The notes: generated by a model not told the origin, from the sequence alone. A DNA stretch of 64,000 nt from Saprospiraceae bacterium (GCA_016714785.1 JADKCC010000062.1:1-64000), one strand, 5' to 3'; positions 1-9,370 are shown, counted from the first letter of the stretch. A program made the numbers and translations.

Positions 1-204
1 GGCTCACTGTGAGACCCATTTAAGCATTGGTGCATTATAGCTCGTGCGTCATTCTGGTTGGAATATAAAAAAGCCTTTGAATGCGAGTTCAAGGCTTAGT
101 TGATAATTTCAGTGGTGAAGCTTTCTATCGTTCAGAATAATATTCGGTACAAATATACATTCTCTTTTGAGCCTTTTAATTCATTAATCACTAAAAATTA
201 AAAG
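1..204. other. Non-coding left flank of the IS110 remnant
   Basis: I see no gene here. A hairpin lies at about 71-99, with arms AAGCCTTTGAA and TTCAAGGCTT. It could be a terminator of something to the left or part of the insertion-sequence end. The IS110 remnant begins just downstream at 205. Confidence 0.5.
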
Positions 205-1552
205 ATGGAGAAGAAAAATGTTAAAATGGAAGTAATCAATCCCAATTGCGCTGGAATTGATATCGGTAGTCGAAGCCATTTTGTGGCTGTTGGACAGGAA
301 TTATGATGTCAGAGAGTTTGGTGTATATACTTGATGATTTAGTATCTATTTGTCATTGCGGTTGGATGAATATGGTATCACATCAGTAGCCATGGAGAGT
401 ACTGGCTCTTATTGGCAAAACTTATATGTTGAGCTCATTAGGCACGGATTTGAAGTAGTATTGGCCAATGGTAAGTTCACTAAGAACATAAAGGCAAAAG
501 ACAGATGTCAAAGACGCACGATGGATTCAGAAGCTGCATAGCATTGGATTACTTACAGAAGCTTTCTGCCTGATGAACAAACAGAAAAACTCCGAACCTA
601 TTGTCGACAAAGAGAGAATTGGATTACACTTGCTGCGGAAGCTACGCATAAAATGCAGAAATATCTTAAGTTACTAAATTTCAGACTTGATGTAGTAGTA
701 CGGGATGACCGGACTTACGGGTTGACAATTATCAAAGACATCTTCGGAAGGCAATCTCGACCCTGAATCTTTGGCTAAACACAGGCATTACAATTGCAGA
801 AAATCTGAAGAGAAATAGCCAAAGCATTAAAAGGAAATAACAGAGAAGATTTTCTGTTTGGATTGAAACAAGAATATGAAAGTTATAATTTTTATCAGAA
901 AGATTACAGAATGCGAAAAAATGATCAAACCAAATTCCTAAAGCAACAAATCAACACAGATCCAACAAAAAGAAACTTAAAGCACCAGAGATAAAAGCAT
1001 AAGAGGTAAATAAAAATGCCATTAAAGGTATAGACCTAAATCAGCTTCCTATCAATATTTTTACGGAGTTGACTTGATGACAATAGAAGGAGTAAGTCAT
1101 TCAACTATTTTATCTATCATCAGCGAAGTTGGTCCAGAAGGATTTAAAGGAATTTCCAACTGCTAGCAATTCTTACATCGTGGCTAAGGCTGGCACCTAA
1201 CAAAAATAAGTGGAGGAAACTATTGAGTTCTAAAACACCAAAAGGGAGTAATAGACTGAAAATCGCACTCCGAATGCAGCCAATGCCATCGGAAACCTAA
1301 AGGATACTCACCTTCTCCAACTTCTTCAAAGAGTTTGTTACAAGAAAGGCTCGGACAGTTGCGGTAAGTGCTACTGCCCGAAAACTTGCTGTGATAATTT
1401 GAAATATGGTAGTAAAACAAATCCCATATAAGCCACCAACAGAATACTTATTTCTAGACGAGAAAAGAAAACTCGGTTTAGTATCTCGGATTCGAAAACA
1501 AATTGATAAATTTGCACTGACAAATGCAGACTTAGGTTTTGCAACAAATTGA
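205..1552 (+). pseudogene. Decayed IS110-family (DEDD) transposase
   Basis: An ATG at 205 opens a frame reading NPNCAGIDIGSRSHF, the N-terminal DEDD motif of IS110 transposases, but it stops at about 304. Pieces in shifted frames follow: a fragment at 350-541 with the conserved VAMESTGSYWQNLY block, a stretch at about 1075-1160 reading IEGVSHSTILSIISEVGPE (the Transposase_20 helix-hairpin-helix region), and a C-terminal tail that ends at 1552. At least four frameshifts or stops separate the pieces, so it cannot encode an active enzyme. The order of the fragments matches a single full-length gene of about 440 codons. Family assignment is firm; exact element ends were not found. Confidence 0.85.
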
Positions 1553-2169
1553 TAATCAATGGTAAAATTTAACGTTAGTCAGAATTTAAAGAATCTAAAC
1601 GACTAAACACTTTGAATAATGAATATATTTAAAAGGCAGAACCTAAACAATTGAAGTGTTAGGTGAGCCATTGAAATGTCCAGTAATGTAGGAATGAACT
1701 ATTTTGGACTCGCCGAGTTCAGCTAAATACATCAATGGCGACATTTTTCAATTTAGACTGGGCAAATAGATCTGCAACTTGTTTTGTGTGCTCAAATTGT
1801 ACGCATATATCATGGTTTTTAGGAGATCGATAAATATTAAAACGGCTTAAACAACTAAGCGTTCGTCGTGTCCAGCGGACATGCGATGAACGCCCTGTTG
1901 AACTGTACCATCGGTAGCGGAACTAAATTTGAAAAACGAAATTTAAGTATTGTATGGAGATATCGTCAAGTGTCTTGACTATTCCCTCACCTTTGCAAGT
2001 TGATTACAAAGGCTTTAGTATTATTTTTTATAAGTTTAAGTCATTAAGCGTAGTTTATATGATTTCAAAAGAAAGCAACCAAGCCGAAATCCAGTAGGTT
2101 TCAGTTCCTTCTCTAAATCGTGATTACGTATCACGATTTTACTGCAACGTTCAGTCATCCTACCCAACA
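1553..2169. other. Intergenic stretch with hairpins and a remnant ORF
   Basis: No intact gene. On the minus strand about 1733-1845 is an open C-terminal-like stretch (reading ICVQFEHTKQVADLFAQ near its middle, ending at a TGA) that I cannot assign. At 1849-1895 an AACAACTAAG motif opens an imperfect palindrome with arms GCGTTCGTCG..TGTCC and GGACA..CGATGAACGC, similar to the spacers of the accessory island further right. At about 2118-2140 is another hairpin with arms AATCGTGAT and ATCACGATT. Confidence 0.5.
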
Positions 2170-3295
2170 TCAGATTGAATCTGGGGAATTAGACTTTTCA
2201 TAGGCAGACTTGTAAAACTCACTCGGTGGCCCACGTCTACCAAAGGTGAGCAGTGTGATCATCTGCCCAGTTTTGCAACATGGGCAACATTTGTGGTACG
2301 TTCCTTTTAGCACGACAGGTAATGATGTTAAAACTATTCCTTTGAGTTTGGATTGTAAGTCGGTTAACTTGGATCGCTTCCAAGTCGAACTCAGGATACC
2401 ATAATGTCTTATCCTTACAAATCGCTTCGGCAAAATATGCAATGCAAATCTGCGGACGAACTCTTCATGACTGAGTGTCATTGTTTTCTTTTGACCATCT
2501 GCCCTATAGTCCTTGTATGAGATGGTCACAGTGTGATCATCGATGGACAGTATCCTATGATTGGAGATCGCTATCTAGGGTATATCGTCCTAGATACTCG
2601 ACGACTGACTTGGGTGATCCGAAAGGTCTTTTGGCATACACTACCCATTCTTTTTTGAATAATGAGTCGTAAGTAGATTGCTCTACTTCCATTTCAGATG
2701 TTCGCAAAAGTGCCACATATTTGGCCCGATACACTTTGCTCATTGCCTTGACAGGGAATAGAAATTTGCCTTCAGACTTTGATGGCTTCCATTTCCCATC
2801 TTGATTCACAAAACCACCAGGAATGATACAATGGATATGCGGATGCAAAGATAGATTCTGACCCCATGTGTGCAGGATTGAGATCATCCCAGCCTTGTTT
2901 CCATTACCCGTAAATGATTCTACAGTCTCCCAAGCTGCTCTGAATAAGATATCATAGATAATCTTAGGTTTATGTATCGCAAGGCCATTTAATGCATCAG
3001 GTAAGGTAAACACAACATGAAAATACGGAACTGGCAAAAGTTCTGTCTCTCTAGCTTCTATCCATTGTACACGCTTATGTCCCTGACACTTAGGGCAATG
3101 ACGATTGCGACAACTATTGTAACTTATCTGTATATGTCCACAACTATCGCAACCATCTACATGACCACCGAGAGCAACAGTGCGGCAATCCTTGATCGCC
3201 CGAAGTGTTCGGACTTGCCAACTGTTGAGACCTGATGATGTTACTTCATCCCATGATCGAGCCAGTATGTGTGCTACTTCGTTTTTGGCGCGCAT
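2170..3295 (-). pseudogene. IS91-family transposase, frameshifted
   Basis: The N-terminal part (2555-3295) carries the IS91 zinc-binding domain with CDSCGH and CRNRHCPKCQ, then the Y2 transposase core with the HPHIHCIIPGG metal-binding histidines and VVEYLGRYT. The frame is then lost: after RYT it reads LDSDLQS and stops, whereas the next frame continues IAISNHRILSIDDHTVTISY and runs to 2170 with a CCPCC-type zinc motif. The junction at about 2568-2574 is best explained by a two-base loss relative to the usual RYTHKIAIS sequence. The start overlaps the end of the tyrosine recombinase by 22 bases, so the two were probably one transcription unit. The enzyme would do rolling-circle type transposition if intact. 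Confidence 0.85.
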
Positions 3296-4230
3296 GCTGC
3301 AAATAAAGTATCCAATGGACTAAATGGCTTGCGACGTCCACTTTGTGCAATGTGTAGATAAATCAACGTCGTCTCGATACGCTCATGACCCAGCAATTCT
3401 TTAAGGGTCATGATATCCATACCATCCTCCAGCAAATGAGTAGCAAAGGTGTGTCTCAGTGTATGCACATTGACATGTTTGATGATGCCAGCTTTTTTAG
3501 ATGCGGAACTAACAGCCCACTGAACACCCTTCTGTGAGTACCGACTATCGAAGTCACCACCTTTGCGGTTTTCCATAGGTTGACCATTGAATAACCATTC
3601 GTCAGGTCGCTCCGCGTCGATGTATTGTTTTAACTCGGATCAAGTGCTCACTCAATGGAACATAGCGGTCTTTCTTACCTTTTCCCTGAACTACAAGCAC
3701 CGTTTTACGGTCAAAATCAAGATCTTGTAATCGTACACTTCGTGCTTCCTTACATCGCAGACCACACCCATAGAGCAAACCGATCAGTATTTTATGCTTC
3801 AATAAATCCGGAGTACATAGCAAACGCCACATCTCTTCTTTAGACAATACTACTGGAAGTTTATTAGGTCCCTTGATACTTGGCAGCCCAATATCATGGG
3901 GCTTCAACCCTTCCACTTTGCACAGCATACGCAGACCATACACTGTATGTTTAAAGTACGAATCAGACGGTGTGTTGTGTTGCTCTTTGAGCAAGTGGAG
4001 ATAGTCAGTCACCTGATCTTCTTCCAGCTCAGTAGGCAGACAATCGAAATGTAGCGCCATCTGAGCAATGTGACGAGCATAATTTTTAAAGGTAGATGGA
4101 CTCCGACCTAAGACAGAAAGTTTTTCTCAAATTTGTCTATCAGTTCTGAAAAACCTGTAACTTGTGCTCTCGCTTGAGCAATCAGTAGTGTGTTGACCTA
4201 GATCTTCTGGTCGCTTTTTTTTGTTGACAT
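3274..4230 (-). pseudogene. Tyrosine recombinase of the IS91 module, frameshifted
   Basis: The reconstructed protein starts at an ATG at 4230 (MSTKKSDQ), meets a TAG after nine residues, and needs two further frame changes, at about 4120 (before LGRSPSTFKNYARH) and about 3625-3635 (before LKQYIDAERPDEW). The middle fragment (3602-4060) has the first catalytic arginine in GLLYGCGLRCKEAR. The C-terminal fragment (3274-3576) has HTLRHTFATHL and GHERIETTLIYLH, giving the H-x-x-R, H and tyrosine nucleophile. It lies just upstream of and overlaps the IS91 transposase, an arrangement common in Bacteroidota. Three lesions make it non-functional. It is not an IntI-type integrase as far as I can see, since no IntI-specific insert is recognisable. 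Confidence 0.85.
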
Positions 4231-4368
4231 TTTAATATGATTTATTTGAAATACTAATGCCAAGAATCAAGCCAAGAAGCTACCGAAGGTTTAGTTCAAC
4301 AGCAGGTACAAGAAATTGCTAGGCTTGGTTTTTGTCAGAATTGGTAATTGTTGAGTCAAAGTTTTGTC

Positions 4369-4376
4369 TATATTTG
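4369..4376 (+). promoter_or_regulatory. -7 promoter box in front of the accessory island
   Basis: TATATTTG matches the Bacteroidota TAnnTTTG -7 box, with TTG triplets 15-18 bases upstream. It lies just before a GTTAGCGGGCAAC-type junction at about 4424 and drives the first island gene at 4462. Confidence 0.5.
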
Positions 4377-4461
4377 TATTTGACAGTGAATGAAGTACGC
4401 AACTTCTTGTAGCTGCGAAACGTTAGCGGGCAACTTTAAGACCGAACTTAATAAAACAGAA

Positions 4462-5532
4462 ATGATAATTAACTCAATAAAAATAATCTTACTAATTTTT
4501 GTATCAAGTGTATTCCATTCTTGCAATGGACAAGTGAAATCTGAACACAAAAAGACTGAAACAGAAACTATAGCAATTGGCAAAGTAGTTTCTGAACTCG
4601 ATAATCAAATTTGGAAAATATTTCAAGACTCGAAAGGAAAGTATTGGTATGGTAGCAACGGAAAAGGTATCTACTATTTAGATGGAAACAAGTTGAAACT
4701 GTTTACAACAATAGACGGATTAGTGAGTAATACGATACGTGGTATTCAAGAAGATATTAAGGGAAATATATACATTGAAACACCCAATGGAATAAGCAGA
4801 TTTGACGGTATAGAATTTTCTACATTAAAAGTCATAACTTCTCCTAACAATCAATGGAGACTTGAACCAAATGACCTGTGGTTTGGTTACAATGCATACG
4901 ATTTATATCGTTATGATGGAGATTCTCTTTTTGAATTAAAGTTACCTCGAAAAGACTTAACAAAAGCTTTTGGAATAGAAACAGAAGGAGTACCTTTTAA
5001 GGGACTCAACAATACACCTTATGCAGTTTTTGGGATTAATAAAGACAAAGGCGGTAATATTTGGTTTGGAACCGCTACCGCTGGAGCTTTTCGATACGAT
5101 GGCAATTCATTTTTATGGTTTGGAGAAAAGGAACTTTCAACTCTTCCAGACGGACGAGTTCCTGGTGTTCGTTCAATGATTCAAGACAAGGATGGATATT
5201 ATTGGTTGAGCAATTTTATAAGCAAGTATAAAATTGAACCGAATAATTTACAATATGAAAAAATAAAAGTAATTGAAAAAAAAGAACTAAAATATTTCAA
5301 TTCTGGAATAAAACATGAAGATGGTAATTTATGGATGATTACTTATGGCAATGGAGTTTGGAAATATGACGGAAAAATGTTGACAAATATTGAAGTAAAA
5401 AAAGGCACGGAAAATGTTTTGCTAGTATCAATCTACCAAGACAAAAAAGGAACAATTTGGCTTGGAACTGACAATGACGGAGTTTACAAACAAAATGGAG
5501 ATAAGTTTGAAAAGTTTAAACTAGAAAAATAA
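4462..5532 (+). CDS. Lipoprotein with two-component-regulator propeller repeats
   Basis: The ATG at 4462 is chosen over an upstream ATG at 4390 because it gives a clean lipoprotein signal peptide (IILLIFVSSVFHSC, lipobox cysteine at about residue 21). The mature part consists of repeated Reg_prop-like blades: IFQDSKGKYWYGSNGKGI, IQEDIKGNIYIETPNGIS, INKDKGGNIWFGTATAGA, IQDKDGYYWLS, IKHEDGNLWMITYGNGV and IYQDKKGTIWLGTDNDGV. In hybrid two-component sensors such blades form the periplasmic ligand-sensing propeller. Here they are alone, without kinase or membrane helix, so the protein is probably a surface or periplasmic lipoprotein of unknown ligand. It is the first gene of the accessory island. 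Confidence 0.75.
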   Translation: MIINSIKIILLIFVSSVFHSCNGQVKSEHKKTETETIAIGKVVSELDNQIWKIFQDSKGKYWYGSNGKGIYYLDGNKLKLFTTIDGLVSNTIRGIQEDIKGNIYIETPNGISRFDGIEFSTLKVITSPNNQWRLEPNDLWFGYNAYDLYRYDGDSLFELKLPRKDLTKAFGIETEGVPFKGLNNTPYAVFGINKDKGGNIWFGTATAGAFRYDGNSFLWFGEKELSTLPDGRVPGVRSMIQDKDGYYWLSNFISKYKIEPNNLQYEKIKVIEKKELKYFNSGIKHEDGNLWMITYGNGVWKYDGKMLTNIEVKKGTENVLLVSIYQDKKGTIWLGTDNDGVYKQNGDKFEKFKLEK

Positions 5533-5541
5533 AAGCAGCCC

Positions 5542-5945
5542 TAACAACTAAGTTTTCGTTTGGTACGAAGTGCCTAGTATGATTGGAGTGAAGCGAATAG
5601 ATGAATGTTATTTTTCTAAACCTGCCTTAACACAATGCCTAAAACCATTACAAAAAATACATCCGACCCAAAAAGCCAAATAAAAACACAAAAATTATTC
5701 CTACCATTCATATATTAACTTATATTTGCCTAAGCGTAAGGAAATAGGTATTTGGGCGATTGGTGGCGGTGTATTTTTTTACTTTTTGAATTTTAGTAAT
5801 TGAATGAATCAAAAACGTTTTGACGCGGATGTTATTAAAAAACTTTGGTGTAATTAATATGAGCAGGAAGTTAGGGAGATATAAAAATAATGTAAAAATG
5901 GAGTTGAATATAACTAAAGTTAGCAGCTATTATGAAACAACACAA
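5542..5945 (+). repeat. 400-bp direct repeat, copy A
   Basis: This non-coding block matches 6843-7244 almost throughout, starting with TAACAACTAAGTTTTCG and ending near ATTATGAAACAACAC. It contains two parts: a hairpin whose arms are TAACA (5542) and TGTTA (about 5607), enclosing the shared CGTTTGGTAC and GCCTAGTATGA sequences, and a promoter-like segment with TATATTTG at 5721-5728. A 41-codon reading frame begins at about 5860, but it is not conserved in copy B, so I do not call it a gene. The repeat fills the whole gap between two island genes. Confidence 0.85.
5721..5728 (+). promoter_or_regulatory. -7 promoter box inside repeat copy A
   Basis: TATATTTG followed by CCTAAGCGTAA. The same box and downstream sequence occur in copies B (7022-7029) and C (9344-9351), which supports a function as a mobile promoter for the next gene. 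Confidence 0.55.
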
Positions 5946-5952
5946 ATAGACA

Positions 5953-6817
5953 ATGACCGAAGAAGAAATATTAAATACACTTGACAATTCCAATGACGGA
6001 TACTACTGCTCATTTGTTGAACTTGGACACGTTTATTCATACCTTATTGACACAAGACTAAATGTTTTTCGTGGCGACAGAGACCGTTGGGCTATTGGAG
6101 TAGAAAGACTTGGTTATAATCCGAGAGCAGGTGCAATTATTCTTGACATCAATTATTTTGGTAATTGTTTGACCAATCTGGAATTTTACAATGAAAGACC
6201 GAAGCTATTACAGCATTCATCCAATTGACTTCGTTAACTTCAACGAAACAATTGACCGTGAAAGCTTAAAATTAGATGCGAAGTTTTGGTTGGTGCGTGG
6301 ACACCAAGTTTCATTAAGCCACAATAAACAAGACTATGTGAACGCAGGAATTGAACTGAAAGAATATGAGCCAAATGAAATAAGTGCAGAAGAAGTTGGA
6401 AGACTTGTCGTTTTGCAAAATCGAGACATATTTCGTGCAACTGATAATGAATTATTCAAATCTATTCCGAGAGATTTGAAAAAAATATTAGTTCTTGACG
6501 AATGGTATCATAAAGACTTCCAATTACAAATTTCACCGACAATGACGGATGAGCATTTACGCCAGGCATTTGAGTTCAACAAAAACTTAAATGGACTTGA
6601 TGGAATGAGTTTTGAGAGTTTCTCACAATCATTCAGACAGCAGGAAATATTAAGTGACGATTGGGATAGAGAAATTTGGGAAAACAATAGACCAAGTTCT
6701 TATGAAACTTGGCAACTAATTGCAAAAGTCATTGTAACAAATGACACTAAGCAATTTAAACCGATTTTAGAACCAAATACTCATTGGACAAATTGGCCAG
6801 ACTCAGGAAGTATGTAA
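5953..6817 (+). pseudogene. DUF7003-like gene with one frameshift
   Basis: Two overlapping frames make one protein. The first (5953-6228) reads MTEEEILNTLDNSNDGYYC and includes GYNPRAGAIILDINYFGNCL. The second (6191-6817) resumes at KDRSYYSIHPIDFVNFNET and ends with NTHWTNWPDSGSM. From memory this order and the conserved blocks match the DUF7003 family of about 280 residues, function unknown. The shift is near 6190-6205, where the two frames overlap. It is either a real mutation or a base-calling error; a single-base indel restores about 288 codons. No signal peptide, so cytoplasmic. Confidence 0.65.
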
Positions 6818-6842
6818 TAGACGGACAGAAAACAAAAGCAGA

Positions 6843-7244
6843 TAACATTTAAGATTTCGTTTGGTACAAAGGGCCTAGTATGACGCGAGCGAAGCGAATA
6901 GATGCATGTTATTTTTCTAAACCTACCTTAGCACAATGCCTAAAACCATTACAAAAAATGCATCCAACCAAAAAAGCCAAATAAAAACACAAAAATGATT
7001 CCTGCCATTTATAAATAGTCCTATATTTGCCTAAGCGTAATGAAATAGATATTTGGGTGATTGGTGGCGGTGAATTTTTTTACTTTTTGAATTTTCGTGT
7101 ATGAATGAATCAAAAACGTTTTGACGCGGATGTTATTAATAAACTTTAGCGTATTTAATATTAGGTGGAAATTAAGGCGTTTAAAAATAATTTAAAAATG
7201 GAGTTGAATATAACTAAAGTTAACGGATATTATGAAACGACACA
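6843..7244 (+). repeat. 400-bp direct repeat, copy B
   Basis: Copy of 5542-5945, differing by scattered substitutions and small indels. The terminal hairpin is better preserved here: ATAACAT at about 6842 pairs with ATGTTAT at about 6906. It carries the same -7 box TATATTTG (7022-7029) and the same GACGCGGATGTTATTAA segment. It lies directly after the DUF7003-like gene and before a gene fragment and the exported protein at 7414. Confidence 0.85.
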
Positions 7245-7295
7245 TCAAAAATAAATTGAGACAGGCACAAAGAAAGCAAAGGAGGTGGGTTTATA

Positions 7296-7385
7296 AATGA
7301 CCCTACATCTTGGCGGGTCTCTTATAGGTCATATTCAATCAGAGCAGAACATACTACTGGTTTTAGAGTTGTTAGACTTAATTGA
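7296..7385 (+). pseudogene. C-terminal scrap of a formylglycine-generating-enzyme-like domain
   Basis: Thirty codons in one frame read DPTSWRVSYRSYSIRAEHTT then GFRVVRLN and stop at 7385. The RV-x-R-x-S...GFRVVR ending is typical of the FGE-sulfatase (SUMF1) fold. There is no upstream continuation: the sequence before it is the end of repeat copy B. It is a fused-in remnant, too short to function. Confidence 0.6.
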
Positions 7386-7413
7386 TTTAATTTTTAATTT
7401 TTAAAAATCAGCC

Positions 7414-8130
7414 ATGAAATACTTAGATATGAAAGTAATATTTTTAACGATAAGTGTTATCCTTCTATTTCATTTTGCTTCATTTGGGCAAACGCAATTG
7501 CAAATAAAAACAGACAGTCTTTTTGTAATTACAAATATCGGTTTGCCATTTGATGAAAAATATTTAAAAGATGACATTCTTAGAAGTAGGAAAGACAGCG
7601 ACCTGCCAATTAGTTCTTTTAACTTTCCTGTAACTAGATATACAGGCTCTGCTGGTGTAAGAGAAATGGGAATTAAAGATGAGAATTTTTATGGCGTTGG
7701 ATTTTCAATCGGCAACCATAACAAATTTAAGAACTTATTTAAAAATGATACAGTTAGCCTTTATCAAGATTTCTTTGTACTACTCTGTTATTCAGCTAAT
7801 ACTGACTCAATTGGTGAAAAAGTTTCTTCTCGCAATTTTCCAGATTACATTATCGGGCAAGGATATATGCAGACAAAATTTTGCAATATAGATTATACTG
7901 CCTTTATAGATTATAACGGAATCTCTTATGCTATTATTAATGAAAAAGTATTTGACTTATCAGCAAACGGAAAAGTGATAATTCTTGTACCTTCAATTGA
8001 CGGTAGTTTAAACTTTATTCAAGTGAAAACGCCTTATTTAAACTATACGCCAGCTAATAATTATTATAAAACCTTATTTAATGATAATAAAATTAATTCT
8101 TTGATTGAAATGGCTAAACAGACGAAATAG
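7414..8130 (+). CDS. Exported protein of unknown function
   Basis: A 238-residue protein with an N-terminal signal peptide ending around HFASFGQ. The start could be the ATG at 7414 or the one at 7429 (MKVIFLTISV), which leaves a more normal signal. The mature part has no motif I recognise; it is mixed alpha/beta in character and ends in a lysine-rich helix. It is preceded by the FGE scrap and followed by a CACTAACATCGTATTGGC junction at about 8140-8157, consistent with a self-contained island gene. Confidence 0.6.
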   Translation: MKYLDMKVIFLTISVILLFHFASFGQTQLQIKTDSLFVITNIGLPFDEKYLKDDILRSRKDSDLPISSFNFPVTRYTGSAGVREMGIKDENFYGVGFSIGNHNKFKNLFKNDTVSLYQDFFVLLCYSANTDSIGEKVSSRNFPDYIIGQGYMQTKFCNIDYTAFIDYNGISYAIINEKVFDLSANGKVIILVPSIDGSLNFIQVKTPYLNYTPANNYYKTLFNDNKINSLIEMAKQTK

Positions 8131-8186
8131 TAAAATTTAACACTAACATCGTATTGGCAATTTTACCGAACAGACTCTATAATAGA

Positions 8187-9080
8187 ATGACAAATATAAT
8201 GAATATGACAAAGCTTAGCATAGTAATTTTTGCGACACTTTTCTACTCCCAAGTTTTTGGTCAAATTGAACTTCGACAAAAAATTGAGCAACTCATTTCA
8301 ACCAAAAAGGCAGATGTAGGTGTTTCAATTTTGAATTTAGAGAATGGAGACAGCTTGAGTATTAATGGAACGAAGCATTATCCGATGATTAGTGTTTTTA
8401 AATTTCATATTGCTCTAACCGTATTGAATAAAGTGGACAAAGGTGAACTTGCTCTAAACCAAAAACTTTTTATTAAAAAAAATGAGTTATTAGAAAACAC
8501 TTGGAGCCCATTCAAAAAAAAATATCCGAACGGAGATATATCAATTTCTCTTAAGGAAGCTTTGGAATGGATGATTTCAGTTAGTGACAACAATATATGT
8601 GATATATTAATTCGACTTGTCGGAGGTGTGGAAGCAATTGACCATTTTATTAATGATTCTAATTTCGTAATTATAAATGATGAAGAGGGAATTCACAAAA
8701 ATTGGGACGCACAGTTTTTAAACACAACTACTCCAAATTTTTCTAATCAATTGTTAAAAAGTTTTTATAAAGGTAAACAGTTGACAAGGAAATCAACAAA
8801 GTTTCTTTATAAAATAATGCTATCAACTTCAGTTGGGAAAAATAGAATTAAAGGGAAATTACCGCCAAAAACCAAAGTCGCTCATAGAACAGGGAGTTCT
8901 TTTACTAATAAAGAAGGAGTGACCGGAGCAATAAATGACATTGGAATTGTGGAACTACCCAATGGAAATCATTTTATTATTTCTGTTTTTGTTCATAATA
9001 CAACTGAAACATTTGAAGATGGAGAAACTATAATTGCAGACATAGCAAAAGCAACTTGCGACTATTACACAAAAAAATAA
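8187..9080 (+). CDS. Class A beta-lactamase, subclass A2 type
   Basis: The enzyme hydrolyses beta-lactams in the periplasm. The signal peptide ends near YSQVFGQ. Active-site motifs are complete: SVFK (8391-8402; Ser70 and Lys73 by standard numbering), SDN (8583-8591), E-E-G-I-H in the omega loop (8682-8696) giving Glu166 with His rather than Asn at 170, and RTG (8886-8894) in place of KTG. The glutamate/histidine omega loop is known from the A2 group (PER, for example); arginine at 234 occurs in carbenicillinases. Start candidates are ATG at 8187 or 8205; the frame extends to a TTG at 8154 that would spoil the signal. About 290 residues is a normal length. Its spectrum cannot be read from sequence. 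Confidence 0.88.
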   Translation: MTNIMNMTKLSIVIFATLFYSQVFGQIELRQKIEQLISTKKADVGVSILNLENGDSLSINGTKHYPMISVFKFHIALTVLNKVDKGELALNQKLFIKKNELLENTWSPFKKKYPNGDISISLKEALEWMISVSDNNICDILIRLVGGVEAIDHFINDSNFVIINDEEGIHKNWDAQFLNTTTPNFSNQLLKSFYKGKQLTRKSTKFLYKIMLSTSVGKNRIKGKLPPKTKVAHRTGSSFTNKEGVTGAINDIGIVELPNGNHFIISVFVHNTTETFEDGETIIADIAKATCDYYTKK

Positions 9081-9090
9081 AAACTACCAC

Positions 9091-9370
9091 CAACAACTAA
9101 GTGTTCGCCCACGCTTCACATGAAAGGCTATGACCAATGGGCAAGAGATGAAGGTTCACGCAAGGCATGGCAAGCTCTGTAGAATCTTGCCCACCATCAA
9201 TCGCGGTTCTTTCCCTTGAAGCACTTCTATACTTCACCTTCGAGATCGATCAGTTATGCCTAAAACCATTATAAAAAAAATTCATCCGACCCAAAAAGCC
9301 AAATAAAAACACAAGAATTATTCCTACCATTCATTAATAGTTCTATATTTGCCTAAGCGTAATGAAATTG
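9091..9370 (+). repeat. Spacer with partial copy C of the 400-bp repeat
   Basis: It begins with AACAACTAAGTGTTCG as in copy A, then has a different middle (about 9105-9250). It rejoins the repeat at 9256 (ATGCCTAAAACCATTA) and follows it through the -7 box TATATTTG (9344-9351) to GCGTAATGAAAT at about 9366. Thereafter it diverges into the leader of the next gene. The mosaic suggests recombination at the hairpin rather than simple duplication. Confidence 0.75.

Noticed and set aside
2475..2672. Plus-strand open frame inside the IS91 transposase
   Set aside because: It lies opposite the conserved transposase sequence and has no start context or recognisable motif; it is a shadow.
3274..4230. 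Tyrosine recombinase as an integron integrase for the neighbouring cassette-like island
   Set aside because: It overlaps the IS91 transposase, lacks a recognisable IntI insert, and is broken by three lesions; its link to the island is only position.
4390..4461. Upstream 24-codon extension of the propeller lipoprotein
   Set aside because: It places 24 polar residues before a perfect lipoprotein signal peptide and covers a spacer junction.
5860..5985. 41-codon frame at the end of repeat copy A
   Set aside because: The start and first half are not kept in copy B, and the end runs into the DUF7003-like gene in another frame.
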